Positions 6,588 to 14,393 of a DNA stretch of 20,047 bases are shown here, piece after piece. The notes beneath the pieces were generated by a model. That model ran no database searches, had not been told where the DNA came from, and saw only the letters and a list, made by a program, of their open reading frames with translations. Source of the stretch: a virus; the IMG/VR virus record IMGVR_UViG_3300020810_000614, positions 1 through 20,047 of that record. One strand, written 5' to 3'. Positions within the stretch are counted from its first letter, which is position 1. Each line of letters starts with the position of its first letter. The position numbers and the translations under genes are program-made.

Positions 6588-7670
6588 TTACTTCAAATTG
6601 CGGACTTTGGATTCTCTTTTGATTCTCTCGATTTCTAAATCTGTTTCATATCTACCAAGATTTTTACCAACTGGGTCATTTTTGGGCTCAATTGGATCAA
6701 CCACAGGTTCACTTTTCGGGTCTGGATCTAACCATTTCCTTTTAGTTTTTTGTGGTACTCTTATTTTAGCATTACTTTTAATGCTACCCAAATCTTTTTT
6801 CTCAGGAATTATTAAAGATTCGGGCTGTTGCTTTTTTACAATAGGTTCTTTTCTTATTGGTGCATTAATCGGTGCTCGAGGTGGACTTGGATGTGATTGT
6901 TTCCATGACCAGTTAGCAGCAATAAGCATCAATACAGCTAAAGGATCAAATACAATAACAATCATTATAATCATTCCTCTTACAGCTTTTTCTAAAAGGT
7001 TCTTATCAGGATTATTACCATATATTAATGCTGCAATATATTTAATAGGTCCAACCTCAGCTTCAAGTTCACGTAAGTTTTTAGATATAGGTGCTTTTGA
7101 TTGTTGTAGTTCAATAATCTTATCTTGTGACTTTTTAATATCAGCAGTAAACCTAGCCCGATCTCTTCCTTGTGATCGTCGTATTTTTAATGCTCTTTCA
7201 GCAACATCTTCAACATAAGTATTATTTTGTTTATCCTTTAGTGTTCTACCTTCTGATTCCATTTTACGATTAACAACATCATCCATTTGCTTGATAAGAG
7301 ACTTATTATTCTTAATAGTTTCTCTTTCAATATTGATTTGTTCATCGATGAATACAATCTTTTCAGCAATATCACCAGTTGGTATAGCTTGATCTAAATG
7401 AGCTTTAGATAAGAAACCAAATATACCCATTGAAGTAATAACCATGAGTATAATAACGGCAAAAGTTAAATAAGTTTTGAGTAAGAATGGAGCAGGCCTC
7501 CAGTTTCTATATAACCAAGATGCTACTACTAATTTAGAAACTTCTAATACACTACCCATAACAAGAATAGGAACTACAGCTGCAGCAAAGATAGCAGCTA
7601 ATCCCATTAAAGAATAAAACGCAGCAATAACCGATAAGGTTAATGCGGATATAAACATTAGAATTGTCAT
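6588..7670 (-). CDS. Multi-span membrane protein with coiled coil and Pro-rich tail
   Basis: The protein has 360 residues. The N-terminus is hydrophobic, with membrane segments at about 4-25, 28-50 and 63-87, then a long charged coiled coil (about 100-205, with QINIERETIKNNKSLIKQM and KKSQDKIIELQQSK). Another membrane segment is at about 233-252 (GMIIMIVIVFDPLAVLMLIA). The C-terminal 105 residues are rich in Pro and Lys (SHPSPPRAPINAPIRKEP) and look disordered. Proteins of this layout occur in marine T4-like phages, but I know no proven function. The ATG overlaps the stop of the pyruvyltransferase-like gene (ATGA) with ribosome site AAGGAAAC. An open frame of 222 codons on the other strand is only its shadow. 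Confidence 0.8.
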   Translation of the reverse strand: MTILMFISALTLSVIAAFYSLMGLAAIFAAAVVPILVMGSVLEVSKLVVASWLYRNWRPAPFLLKTYLTFAVIILMVITSMGIFGFLSKAHLDQAIPTGDIAEKIVFIDEQINIERETIKNNKSLIKQMDDVVNRKMESEGRTLKDKQNNTYVEDVAERALKIRRSQGRDRARFTADIKKSQDKIIELQQSKAPISKNLRELEAEVGPIKYIAALIYGNNPDKNLLEKAVRGMIIMIVIVFDPLAVLMLIAANWSWKQSHPSPPRAPINAPIRKEPIVKKQQPESLIIPEKKDLGSIKSNAKIRVPQKTKRKWLDPDPKSEPVVDPIEPKNDPVGKNLGRYETDLEIERIKRESKVRNLK

Positions 7671-8458
7671 AATGTTTCCTTGTATTGTTGTATAGTAGAT
7701 TCACAATAATCAAATAAATCATTAAATTGACTATCGTATTTTCCACTTAAAACATCATCTGGTATCATACTAGTTGATAAACCAAATGGTTTAATTAATC
7801 CTTCATTTTTCCATGAATTGCCTTTAGTCACGATAAATTTACACCGTGCTTTTATAGAAGCATACATTTCATGGTGTCTACCTGTTATAAGTAGATCACT
7901 ATTACGCAATCGATTAACAATCTCATCCCAATCTTGTTCAAATATGTTTATCCGTGGGTAATCATTATGTTTATGAGAATTGTTACTATTAAAATATTGT
8001 CCTCGATATATAGTTATGTGTGGGTATTTTTGTTCTTCAACGGAATGCATTAAGCATCGATCGGGGACTATTTCTGAATCAATATTATTTATATGTAAGG
8101 CAGATTGTGAAAGTGGTTCTCTAACAGTAATTCTACTACATCCAGCTAATGCTTTATGATTTGGCATATCTTGCCAAACAGTATTTAATAACTCAGTTTC
8201 ACATCCAAATTGTTGTGCTCGATATAAAGCATCTAAGAATGTTAAACCTATAGAAGATGAATGATGCATTGTACCTTCACCATTCAATATAACCTTGTCA
8301 TACTTCTTGTAGTTTACACTATCAGCTGAAGCGTATTCATTTGTTTTTATACTACCATCAAATACAAACGATTCTACTACCTTTTTGCATCCAAAGTGAT
8401 AGTCTGATGTATCATTAAGTAAAAGTGTGGAATATGAATGTGGTGTCTTTGTATTCAT
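7667..8458 (-). CDS. Polysaccharide pyruvyltransferase family protein
   Basis: This 263-residue protein fits the family of CsaB and WcaK (PF04230-type). Signs are the N-terminal LLLNDTSDYHFGCKKV, the glycine loop YDKVILNGEGTMHH, the middle CSRITVREPLSQSAL and the C-terminal NSDLLITGRHHEMYASIKA. Family members transfer pyruvate from PEP to sugars of surface polysaccharides; some relatives have other sugar substrates. Its first 44 bases overlap the end of the preceding glycosyltransferase-like gene, so the two probably act together on a surface glycan, a capsule or a virion glycan. The substrate is unknown. Confidence 0.72.
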   Translation of the reverse strand: MNTKTPHSYSTLLLNDTSDYHFGCKKVVESFVFDGSIKTNEYASADSVNYKKYDKVILNGEGTMHHSSSIGLTFLDALYRAQQFGCETELLNTVWQDMPNHKALAGCSRITVREPLSQSALHINNIDSEIVPDRCLMHSVEEQKYPHITIYRGQYFNSNNSHKHNDYPRINIFEQDWDEIVNRLRNSDLLITGRHHEMYASIKARCKFIVTKGNSWKNEGLIKPFGLSTSMIPDDVLSGKYDSQFNDLFDYCESTIQQYKETL

Positions 8459-8939
8459 CTGTCATTTTCTCCCATGCTTTTCTCCACCTTTCTGCACATT
8501 GTTTCATTACAATAGCTTTCATTTTTGATGGATGTTTTACTAATTCATCTGTATAAGAATGAGTATTATCTTTTACTAATGAATCACATCCCCATATGTG
8601 TAGTTCTTTTGGATTATATTTTCTTATTGCCCAATGAGCAGCATAATGTCCTGATGATAATTCAAGTGGTGATACATCAGGAAACCTTACCTGTATATCA
8701 AATATTTCTAATATAGGATTCTTTAATAGATAATTTTTTACGTGTTGATTTACTACAACTGGAATATCAATCTTGGCTCGACCTTCACTAATTTTTTCAC
8801 AGATATTAATATCAGACAATAATGTTACATTAGCTTCTTTCACTCTAGTTACATTTGTTCCTACAACATAATCATCTGCATCAATCTTTTTAAAATTAAT
8901 CCAACTTGGACCATTGCCAACAATGTGTATTCTATTCAT
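8415..8939 (-). CDS. Rossmann-type glycosyltransferase-like protein (GT42/DUF115-like)
   Basis: The protein has 174 residues. It starts with a nucleotide-binding motif (IHIVGNGPSW), as in CST-type sialyltransferases and MAF/DUF115 proteins. A second element SSGHYAAHWAIRKYNPKEL followed by HIWGCDSL matches the G-x-x-A-x-x-x-A ... G-x-D pattern of the same fold. It is shorter than bacterial GT42 enzymes (about 250-300), so it may be a minimal version. It overlaps the GIY-YIG gene by 8 bases and the pyruvyltransferase-like gene by 44. A glycan-modifying role is likely, but the donor sugar is unknown, and a non-enzymatic or pterin kinase-like MptE relation is also possible. Confidence 0.55.
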   Translation of the reverse strand: MNRIHIVGNGPSWINFKKIDADDYVVGTNVTRVKEANVTLLSDINICEKISEGRAKIDIPVVVNQHVKNYLLKNPILEIFDIQVRFPDVSPLELSSGHYAAHWAIRKYNPKELHIWGCDSLVKDNTHSYTDELVKHPSKMKAIVMKQCAERWRKAWEKMTDEYKDTTFIFHTFT

Positions 8940-9345
8940 AGGTATTCTTTAAATGAGCGGAATGGATTTTAGCTCCGACAAACTCATTGTAATATTCGTC
9001 TTTAAGAAGTACATGATTAACCATTTGATAATATAGTTCCCAATAAGAACAATCACCTTTACGTTCACATAATTTTAAGATTTCGCGTTTATAATTATCT
9101 TTACCGTTTTGTTCAACCAAAAGTTTTACTTCTTTACTTGAACCATAATAGTCACGCCAATCAGACTCAACTCGAGTTTTGATTTTTCTTTTTCGTTTTG
9201 AATTTTTAGGTAAAGTTTTAGGTTTCCAAAAGAATTTTTTACCGATATACATTTTACCAGTACTTAATTCTGTTATGAGATAAACAAATCCTTGATAGTT
9301 TTCAGGAGTATCTTCATATGGTACTCCGTTGTATTCCCAGATCAT
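8932..9345 (-). CDS. GIY-YIG-type nuclease-like protein
   Basis: This 137-residue protein carries a GIY-YIG core: GFVYLITELSTGKMYIGKKF at residues 19-38, with VYL in place of the GIY element. SDWRDYYGSS follows, with an Arg at 64, and YWELYYQM carries a Glu at 103 in the place of the catalytic Glu. A Lys/Arg-rich insertion (KNSKRKRKIKTR) sits between. The family cuts DNA and includes homing and repair nucleases. There is no DNA-binding tail, unlike Seg-type homing enzymes, so it may be a stand-alone phage nuclease. It starts in a TAATG overlap with the zinc-ribbon gene. Confidence 0.72.
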   Translation of the reverse strand: MIWEYNGVPYEDTPENYQGFVYLITELSTGKMYIGKKFFWKPKTLPKNSKRKRKIKTRVESDWRDYYGSSKEVKLLVEQNGKDNYKREILKLCERKGDCSYWELYYQMVNHVLLKDEYYNEFVGAKIHSAHLKNTYE

Positions 9346-9488
9346 TATTCGTCTAAATCGTCTTCATCAAATATATCACTGCCACATACTGGACAAAAGA
9401 CAATATCTTCTACTGTGACATCATTAGTTTTTACTGAGATATTACCAATCGATTCACAGTTATCGCATTCAAAATATTTTTTAGCCAT
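9345..9488 (-). CDS. 47-residue zinc-ribbon protein
   Basis: A 47-codon frame starts 1 base after the nrdB stop. It has two CxxC pairs, ECDNCES (Cys8, Cys11) and FCPVCGSD (Cys32, Cys35), and ends in an acidic tail (DIFDEDDLDE). This is a classic zinc ribbon with 20 residues between the pairs. The ribosome site AGGAG is 8 bases before the ATG, and the stop overlaps the next ATG (TAATG). Being placed in the nrd operon may mean a helper or transcription role, but no function is known. Confidence 0.75.
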   Translation of the reverse strand: MAKKYFECDNCESIGNISVKTNDVTVEDIVFCPVCGSDIFDEDDLDE

Positions 9489-9489
9489 A

Positions 9490-10479
9490 TTATGCTCCTG
9501 CCTGTCCCCAAACATCTTCCCAAGATCCTTTCATCGCACCTTTAGCATAGTCTGTAACTCTATTTTCAAAGAAATTTCCATGAACTGGAGCATTAATCAT
9601 TTCTTCAACCCATGGTAGAGGATTCTTTTTCACTTTAAATATACCTTTCATACCTAAAGCAATTAATCTTCTATCAGCAATATATCGTATATATTTCTTA
9701 ACGTCAACTGAAGTAAGATCTCTCATATCACCTTCTGCAAATGCTAAGTCAATAAACTTATCTTCTAATTCTACCATCTTTTCAGCAATAGCATAGATCT
9801 TTTCTTTAAGAACATCATTCCAAATCTCTTTGTTTTCTTCGATATAGGTTCTAAATAATTTAATCATTGATTCAGCATGCATAGTTTCATCAACAATAGA
9901 CCAAGTAACTATTTGACCCATACCTTTCATTAAACCATGACGAGGAAAATTAAGCAACATAATAAAAGAACTAAACAACTGCATACCTTCGGTAAAAGCT
10001 GAGAATACTGCAATATGTGCTGCTGTCGCTGATTTAGAACCATTTTTTGAACTGAGTTCGGTAACATAGTCGTGTTTATCCTTCATTTCTTGGTATTCTA
10101 GGAATTCATTATATGTTGACTCAGGCATACCTAAAGTCTCAATCAAGTGTGAATAGGCAGCAATATGTAAGGCTTCTCTTGCAGCAAATCCCATTAACAT
10201 CATTCTTATTTCAGGCTGTGGGAAATATGGTAAATAGTTCTTAACATATCCACCAGCAACATCAATATCACCTTGAGTAAAGAATCTAAAGATATTAGTA
10301 AGAAACTGTTGTTCAGCTTTAGTTAATTTCTTTTTCCAGTCTTTCACATCTTCAGCCATAGGAACTTCTGAATGTAACCAATGTGCTTGTTCGTGTTTCA
10401 ACCAGGCATCATATGCCCATGGATAGTTAAATGGTTTGTAGAATGTTCTTTCGTCGGTCAGGGTTAATTTATTATCCAT
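9490..10479 (-). CDS. nrdB: Ribonucleotide reductase class Ia, beta subunit
   Basis: The protein has 329 residues. All six metal ligands can be placed: Asp71, Glu102, His105, Glu164, Glu198 and His201, in GDIDVA, REALHIAAYSH, TEGMQL and VDETMH. The spacing matches E. coli NrdB (Asp84, Glu115, His118, Glu204, Glu238, His241). Tyr109 sits at the place of the radical Tyr122, so a diiron-tyrosyl radical enzyme is expected. It supplies the radical to NrdA for dNTP synthesis during phage replication. The ribosome site AAAGGTAG lies 3 bases before the ATG. It follows nrdA after 62 bases. Confidence 0.96.
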   Translation of the reverse strand: MDNKLTLTDERTFYKPFNYPWAYDAWLKHEQAHWLHSEVPMAEDVKDWKKKLTKAEQQFLTNIFRFFTQGDIDVAGGYVKNYLPYFPQPEIRMMLMGFAAREALHIAAYSHLIETLGMPESTYNEFLEYQEMKDKHDYVTELSSKNGSKSATAAHIAVFSAFTEGMQLFSSFIMLLNFPRHGLMKGMGQIVTWSIVDETMHAESMIKLFRTYIEENKEIWNDVLKEKIYAIAEKMVELEDKFIDLAFAEGDMRDLTSVDVKKYIRYIADRRLIALGMKGIFKVKKNPLPWVEEMINAPVHGNFFENRVTDYAKGAMKGSWEDVWGQAGA

Positions 10480-10541
10480 TTACTACCTTTATAATTAAAT
10501 TTATGAAATGTTTTGAAATACTATTTATTAAATTAGAAATT

Positions 10542-12332
10542 CTAGCCTTGACACGACAAACATTCTTCATCGTTAACCAAAGCACTAAAATCAATCTCTT
10601 TCATAATATCACGTTCAATACGTTTAGAGACCTTATCTGCTTTTGCTATCTTATCTGATCTACAATAGTACATAGTTTTAAGTTTTTGTTTCCATGCCAT
10701 AAAGTGCACTGCATGAATATAACGAATGTCACTGTCAGGTCTAAAGAATACATTAACACTTTGTGCTTGATCGATATACTCTTGTCTATCAGCAGCGTGT
10801 TGTATTAACCATCGTTGATCAATTTCCATTGATGTTTTAAATACATCCTTTTCCCAGTCAGATAGTATATCTAAATGTTGTACACTACCATCATTAGCAA
10901 TAATAGATGACCATAGTTCATCATACTTATCTGGATCTGATGTCTTAGTCATAATAAGCTTATTAAGATACTGATTCTTATGTAAATGAGAACCTGATAA
11001 TGTATCTTGTCGATACGCATTAGCTCTGAATGGTTCTATCGAAGGTGATGTATTACCCATAATAATAGAGCTGGATGCATTAGGAGCAATTGCCATAAGA
11101 TGTGAAAATCTTAATCCTGCATCAACCGCGTCAGGAGCTGGTCCCCTTTCTTCACCAAGTTTTTTATTGGCAGTGTCCAATCGGCGTCGAACAGTTTGAA
11201 AAATTTCTTTGTTAAGTCCTGTTGCCATGGCTGATTCCCACGGAATATTTTTTCGTTGCAGTAAAGCATGCCAGCCAAGAGCACCAATACCAATGCTCCG
11301 CTCCATAGAAGCAGAGTAAATAGCACGAGAAATGGTATCTGGAGCATTATCAATAAAATACTGTAACACGTTATCCAACATTTCCGCAACATCTTTAAGA
11401 AATTTTTGATTTCCTTTCCATTCATCATAGTACTCCAAATTTAAACTTGATAGACAGCATACCGCAGTACGCTTTTCATTAGTTGGTAATATAATTTCAG
11501 AACAAAGATTTGATTGATTAATCTTTAATCCTTGATCTTTTAACCATTTAGGCATTTTACGATTTGATTCATCAATAAAATGTAAGTATGGTTCACCTGT
11601 TGTTAATCGTAATTCTAATATCTTTTGCCACAATTCTTTTGCAGAAACTTTGTCTACAACTTCACCTGAATGAGGATCTTTCAGTTCCCATGAATCATCT
11701 GCATCTGAATCAATCATACTTCGCTCAATGATTTCCATAAATGTATCAGGAATATTAATACCATGATGTAAATTTAAACATCTCATGTTCTGATCACCAG
11801 TAGGCTTTCTCATTTCAAGGAACATAAGAATATCAGGATGAGATATATTTAAATATGCTGCGTAAGAACCTCGTCTTGTACGGCCTTGTCTAAATGCTAG
11901 TGATGATGCATCATACATTTTAAGATGGGGCATAGCACCAGTTGACTTATCACCAGCAGAACGAATACCAAACCCAATACCAACGCCTCCACCTAACATA
12001 GATAGCCAGTTAGTTTCACTTAAGTTCTCCACGAGACCTTCGGCGGTATCGTCTATAAAATTTAAAAAACATGATATTGGTAAACCTCGTTTAGATCTAC
12101 CGAAAGATAAGATTGGTGTTGAATAACTTAACCAATGCTTACTTGAATATTCATATAACCGTTGTGCGTGTTCTGGATTTGACCCAAACATATTTGAAAC
12201 ATAGGCAAATCTTTGTTGAGGGCTTTCCTCATTATCCATCATATATGATTCTTTTAGTCTTGTAAGACCAAGAGCATCAAATAGAGAATCACGAGAATAG
12301 TCAACCTTGATGCCATAAACTACATCTTCCAT
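10542..12332 (-). CDS. nrdA: Ribonucleotide reductase class Ia, alpha subunit without ATP cone
   Basis: The protein has 596 residues, against about 750-760 in E. coli and T4. It starts directly in the catalytic region, so the N-terminal ATP-cone domain that senses dATP is absent. Catalytic residues are present: Cys88 (LPISCFLN), Asn275-x-Cys277-x-Glu279 (NLCSE), Cys292/293 (TAVCCLSS), the Tyr pair at 555-556 (KTMYYC) and the C-terminal redox pair ECLSCQG. It reduces ribonucleoside diphosphates with NrdB. Lack of the cone predicts no shut-off by dATP, useful for a phage; this is inference. The ribosome site GGAG is 5 bases before the ATG. It is transcribed from the promoter region at 12420-12459. 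Confidence 0.95.
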   Translation of the reverse strand: MEDVVYGIKVDYSRDSLFDALGLTRLKESYMMDNEESPQQRFAYVSNMFGSNPEHAQRLYEYSSKHWLSYSTPILSFGRSKRGLPISCFLNFIDDTAEGLVENLSETNWLSMLGGGVGIGFGIRSAGDKSTGAMPHLKMYDASSLAFRQGRTRRGSYAAYLNISHPDILMFLEMRKPTGDQNMRCLNLHHGINIPDTFMEIIERSMIDSDADDSWELKDPHSGEVVDKVSAKELWQKILELRLTTGEPYLHFIDESNRKMPKWLKDQGLKINQSNLCSEIILPTNEKRTAVCCLSSLNLEYYDEWKGNQKFLKDVAEMLDNVLQYFIDNAPDTISRAIYSASMERSIGIGALGWHALLQRKNIPWESAMATGLNKEIFQTVRRRLDTANKKLGEERGPAPDAVDAGLRFSHLMAIAPNASSSIIMGNTSPSIEPFRANAYRQDTLSGSHLHKNQYLNKLIMTKTSDPDKYDELWSSIIANDGSVQHLDILSDWEKDVFKTSMEIDQRWLIQHAADRQEYIDQAQSVNVFFRPDSDIRYIHAVHFMAWKQKLKTMYYCRSDKIAKADKVSKRIERDIMKEIDFSALVNDEECLSCQG

Positions 12333-12371
12333 ACCGACTCCATATTATATTGTTGTTTTTTACGATCAATC

Positions 12372-12386
12372 AGAGATGTAATCTCT
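12372..12386 (-). promoter_or_regulatory. Short dyad in the nrdA leader
   Basis: The leader holds a perfect inverted repeat, AGAGAT, a 3-base loop and ATCTCT, about 40 bases before the nrdA start. It could be a small RNA hairpin or an operator. It is too short and AT-rich to be sure. Confidence 0.3.
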
Positions 12387-12419
12387 TATTAGATATAATT
12401 GAAATTTACTTGTTTTTCA

Positions 12420-12459
12420 TATTTATAATAATTATACTATACTTTTAAATTAAAGTAAA
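12420..12459 (-). promoter_or_regulatory. nrdA promoter (sigma70-like, with TATAAATA overlap)
   Basis: On the minus strand TTTACT (12459-12454) and TATAAT (12436-12431) are separated by 17 bases. TATAAATA, a T4-like late element, follows at 12427-12420. The upstream box reads TTTACTTTAA, close to the boxes at the primase promoter (TGTACTTTAA) and at the 16585 gene (TGTACATTAA). The leader to nrdA is about 90 bases. The -35 box lies inside the last codons of the preceding gene. Confidence 0.55.
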
Positions 12460-13416
12460 TTTATTTGGGATCTTAGATCCCTGGGATCTATTTTCTTTCA
12501 TATCTCCCATGTCATGCCACTCTCTTTGAGAATTAATTTTACTAATATCTATTGAGCTAAGGTTTCTATTTATATGTGCATCCGATCCCACATTAATGAA
12601 TATGCTATTTTTTTCACCTTTATTTTCAAATCCGTCCCACGCTTTGGCGTCATATGCGGCAGTTGTAGGAATTGGCATTTGATCTGCAGTTGGAGATGGT
12701 TTTAAAAATGGCATAGTTGCTGATGTTACAATAGCATCACCTTTTTCTCCTCGATGAATATTACGTGCTACTGCAATACCATGAGCTTCTGCTTCGGGCC
12801 AACCAATTTGTAATGCTCGTACCATTGTACCTGTAGATACTGCACACCAAATTTGAGATGGATCGTGACCTAGTTGTTCACTAATATTTTTACACATATT
12901 AACTAAACCTGCTGTAACCATTTCATTACCACTAAAACCAAATGGAAGGAACGTTGCATTATTTTCTTCAGCCCATTGTTTAGCATATTGATTTAAAACT
13001 GGCATAGCTGCAATTTTAATAAATCTAACATCTACATGCGGATACGCAAATAATGCACCTTGGTGATTCGAAACTGTTTTAGAAGCTGGACAAAAGAATA
13101 CAACTTTTTTATTATACATTTCAGCTAACATAGCAATAGCATCAGGTGCATGCCCTTGTCTTGGTGCTACATAAACTAATGTATCATGTGGTGCTTCGGC
13201 AATTACTCGTTCACCACCAAAAGCTTTTAATCCACCTGGAGCAAGATCTGCTCGTAGAATATATTTGTCTTTATATTTTTCTACTGTAGGTTTTTCAATG
13301 TTACTTTTAAATGATCCCCATAAATCTAAATAATATTCTCTTGCATCATAACGATCCATTCCCATTGGAATATCTTTATTCCAGGCATCATCTGTTACAG
13401 TGAATAATTTAGCCAT
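12445..13416 (-). CDS. PLP-dependent (TrpB-like, fold type II) enzyme-like protein
   Basis: The frame is open to a TTG at 13428, but the ATG at 13416 has GGGG 6 bases upstream and is chosen, giving 323 residues. The core resembles ACC-deaminase and threonine-synthase-like PLP enzymes. RADLAPGGLKAFGGE at 55-69 has a candidate PLP Lys at 64. VYVAPRQGHAPDAIAMLAE resembles the helix after it, and AVSTGTMVRALQIGW (from 192) could be a phosphate-binding loop. The last 60 residues are polar and unlike the family. It is the last gene of a four-gene block with two aGPT-Pplase-like proteins. PLP enzymes are known to process amino-acid groups on hypermodified thymines in some phages, so a base-modification role is plausible. 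The exact reaction is unknown. Confidence 0.55.
   Translation of the reverse strand: MAKLFTVTDDAWNKDIPMGMDRYDAREYYLDLWGSFKSNIEKPTVEKYKDKYILRADLAPGGLKAFGGERVIAEAPHDTLVYVAPRQGHAPDAIAMLAEMYNKKVVFFCPASKTVSNHQGALFAYPHVDVRFIKIAAMPVLNQYAKQWAEENNATFLPFGFSGNEMVTAGLVNMCKNISEQLGHDPSQIWCAVSTGTMVRALQIGWPEAEAHGIAVARNIHRGEKGDAIVTSATMPFLKPSPTADQMPIPTTAAYDAKAWDGFENKGEKNSIFINVGSDAHINRNLSSIDISKINSQREWHDMGDMKENRSQGSKIPNKFTLI
12467..12489 (-). repeat. GATC-rich dyad near the end of the PLP-like gene
   Basis: On the minus strand AGATCCCAGGGATCT is followed by AAGATCCC, so two alternative hairpins share the middle arm. The 7-base arms are identical in both. There is no T-run after it, so it is not a standard terminator. 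It lies within the last codons of the gene and just before the nrdA promoter. It may be a structured RNA element or chance. Confidence 0.35.
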
Positions 13417-14390
13417 GTTTGACCCCAATCTAAACGCCTATACCATTCAGGAGAAATGTGTACACTTGAACTATTTTCCATATATGTATTTGCATATGTT
13501 TCACCATCCATTTTATACCAATCAAGTGGTGGCATTACTGTTTTATTACCACTTAATTTATTTAATATTTCCATCCATTGATATGTTAAATTTAATCGTT
13601 CTTCTCTACTACCATAAAAAGGTGTATCTTTAAAATATCCAGTTTTTGGTAAACGTCTACTTTCATGTTCTATTGGAACTGGAATTGTATACCATACATC
13701 ACATTCATATTCAGATTCAATTGCTTGACCTTGTTTGACATATTCTTTTAGCATATCTTCAAGATTAAATCCTGCATGTCTCATAATATGATGACGTATA
13801 TCAATTGAACCATATGATAATGTTATAGTACCAAATGGTTTTAATCCTCTAAATTCTGTAATGATACCACGTTTAAGTGTACCATATAATGTTTTACCAT
13901 TTTCTCTTAATACTATATCAGTTAATCTCGAATATGCTGGAGTATGAGAATCGCCAACCGAAATACCATCAAATTTATTTGATATTGATAATAATTCTTC
14001 TTGTTTTAATGATTTGACTTTACTTAATCGTGCAGATAATGCATCACACCATTGTTCTGTAATACCACTAAATGTAGTTGGAGCATTAGTACGCTTTTTA
14101 AGTTGTTCACCCCAATCTGGCATATCCCAATCAAGTGATACAACATTTGGATGAGCTGCGACACGATTAATGCGATTAAATATTTCTTCTGTAGCACCAC
14201 CAAATAAATTTAATGAACCACCAAAATTAACACCATGTTCAATATAAACAATAGATGCATTTGCAATATTAGTTGAACATCTATGATCAATTGTTGCATC
14301 AAGTTGATCTTTCCATATAGAAGCCCAACCCAATACATGAGAGTTTTTTAATTGTGGTATATTACTAATTGGATTTGTTAATACGTTCAT
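13395..14390 (-). CDS. SGNH/GDSL-hydrolase-like protein
   Basis: The protein has 331 residues. The C-terminal two thirds show SGNH-fold blocks: GISVGDSHTPAYSR (GDSH at 146-149, Ser148), a central strand TITLSYGSIDIRHHI (around 193-201) and a late catalytic-type motif SSSVHISPEWYRR (His311). The first 140 residues (IVYIEHGVNFGGSLNLFGG and VSLDWDMPDWGEQL) form a separate part that I do not recognise. SGNH proteins are esterases or acyltransferases on sugars and other small groups. It begins 3 bases after the preceding stop, and its 3' end overlaps the PLP-like gene by 22 bases from the chosen start. A role in moving an acyl or amino group within the same pathway is inference. Confidence 0.5.
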   Translation of the reverse strand: MNVLTNPISNIPQLKNSHVLGWASIWKDQLDATIDHRCSTNIANASIVYIEHGVNFGGSLNLFGGATEEIFNRINRVAAHPNVVSLDWDMPDWGEQLKKRTNAPTTFSGITEQWCDALSARLSKVKSLKQEELLSISNKFDGISVGDSHTPAYSRLTDIVLRENGKTLYGTLKRGIITEFRGLKPFGTITLSYGSIDIRHHIMRHAGFNLEDMLKEYVKQGQAIESEYECDVWYTIPVPIEHESRRLPKTGYFKDTPFYGSREERLNLTYQWMEILNKLSGNKTVMPPLDWYKMDGETYANTYMENSSSVHISPEWYRRLDWGQTWLNYSL

Positions 14391-14393
14391 ATT

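Noticed and set aside
6550-7218. 222-codon open frame on the plus strand
   Set aside because: It is antisense to the 360-residue membrane-protein gene, has no ribosome site and its product is Ser/Ile-rich low-complexity sequence typical of a shadow frame.
11111-11428. 105-codon minus-strand frame
   Set aside because: Lies inside nrdA in another frame; nrdA motifs are intact across the region.
12567-12574. TATAAATA on the minus strand inside the PLP-like gene
   Set aside because: It is intragenic near the 3' end, with the next start over 200 bases away; likely chance in AT-rich DNA.
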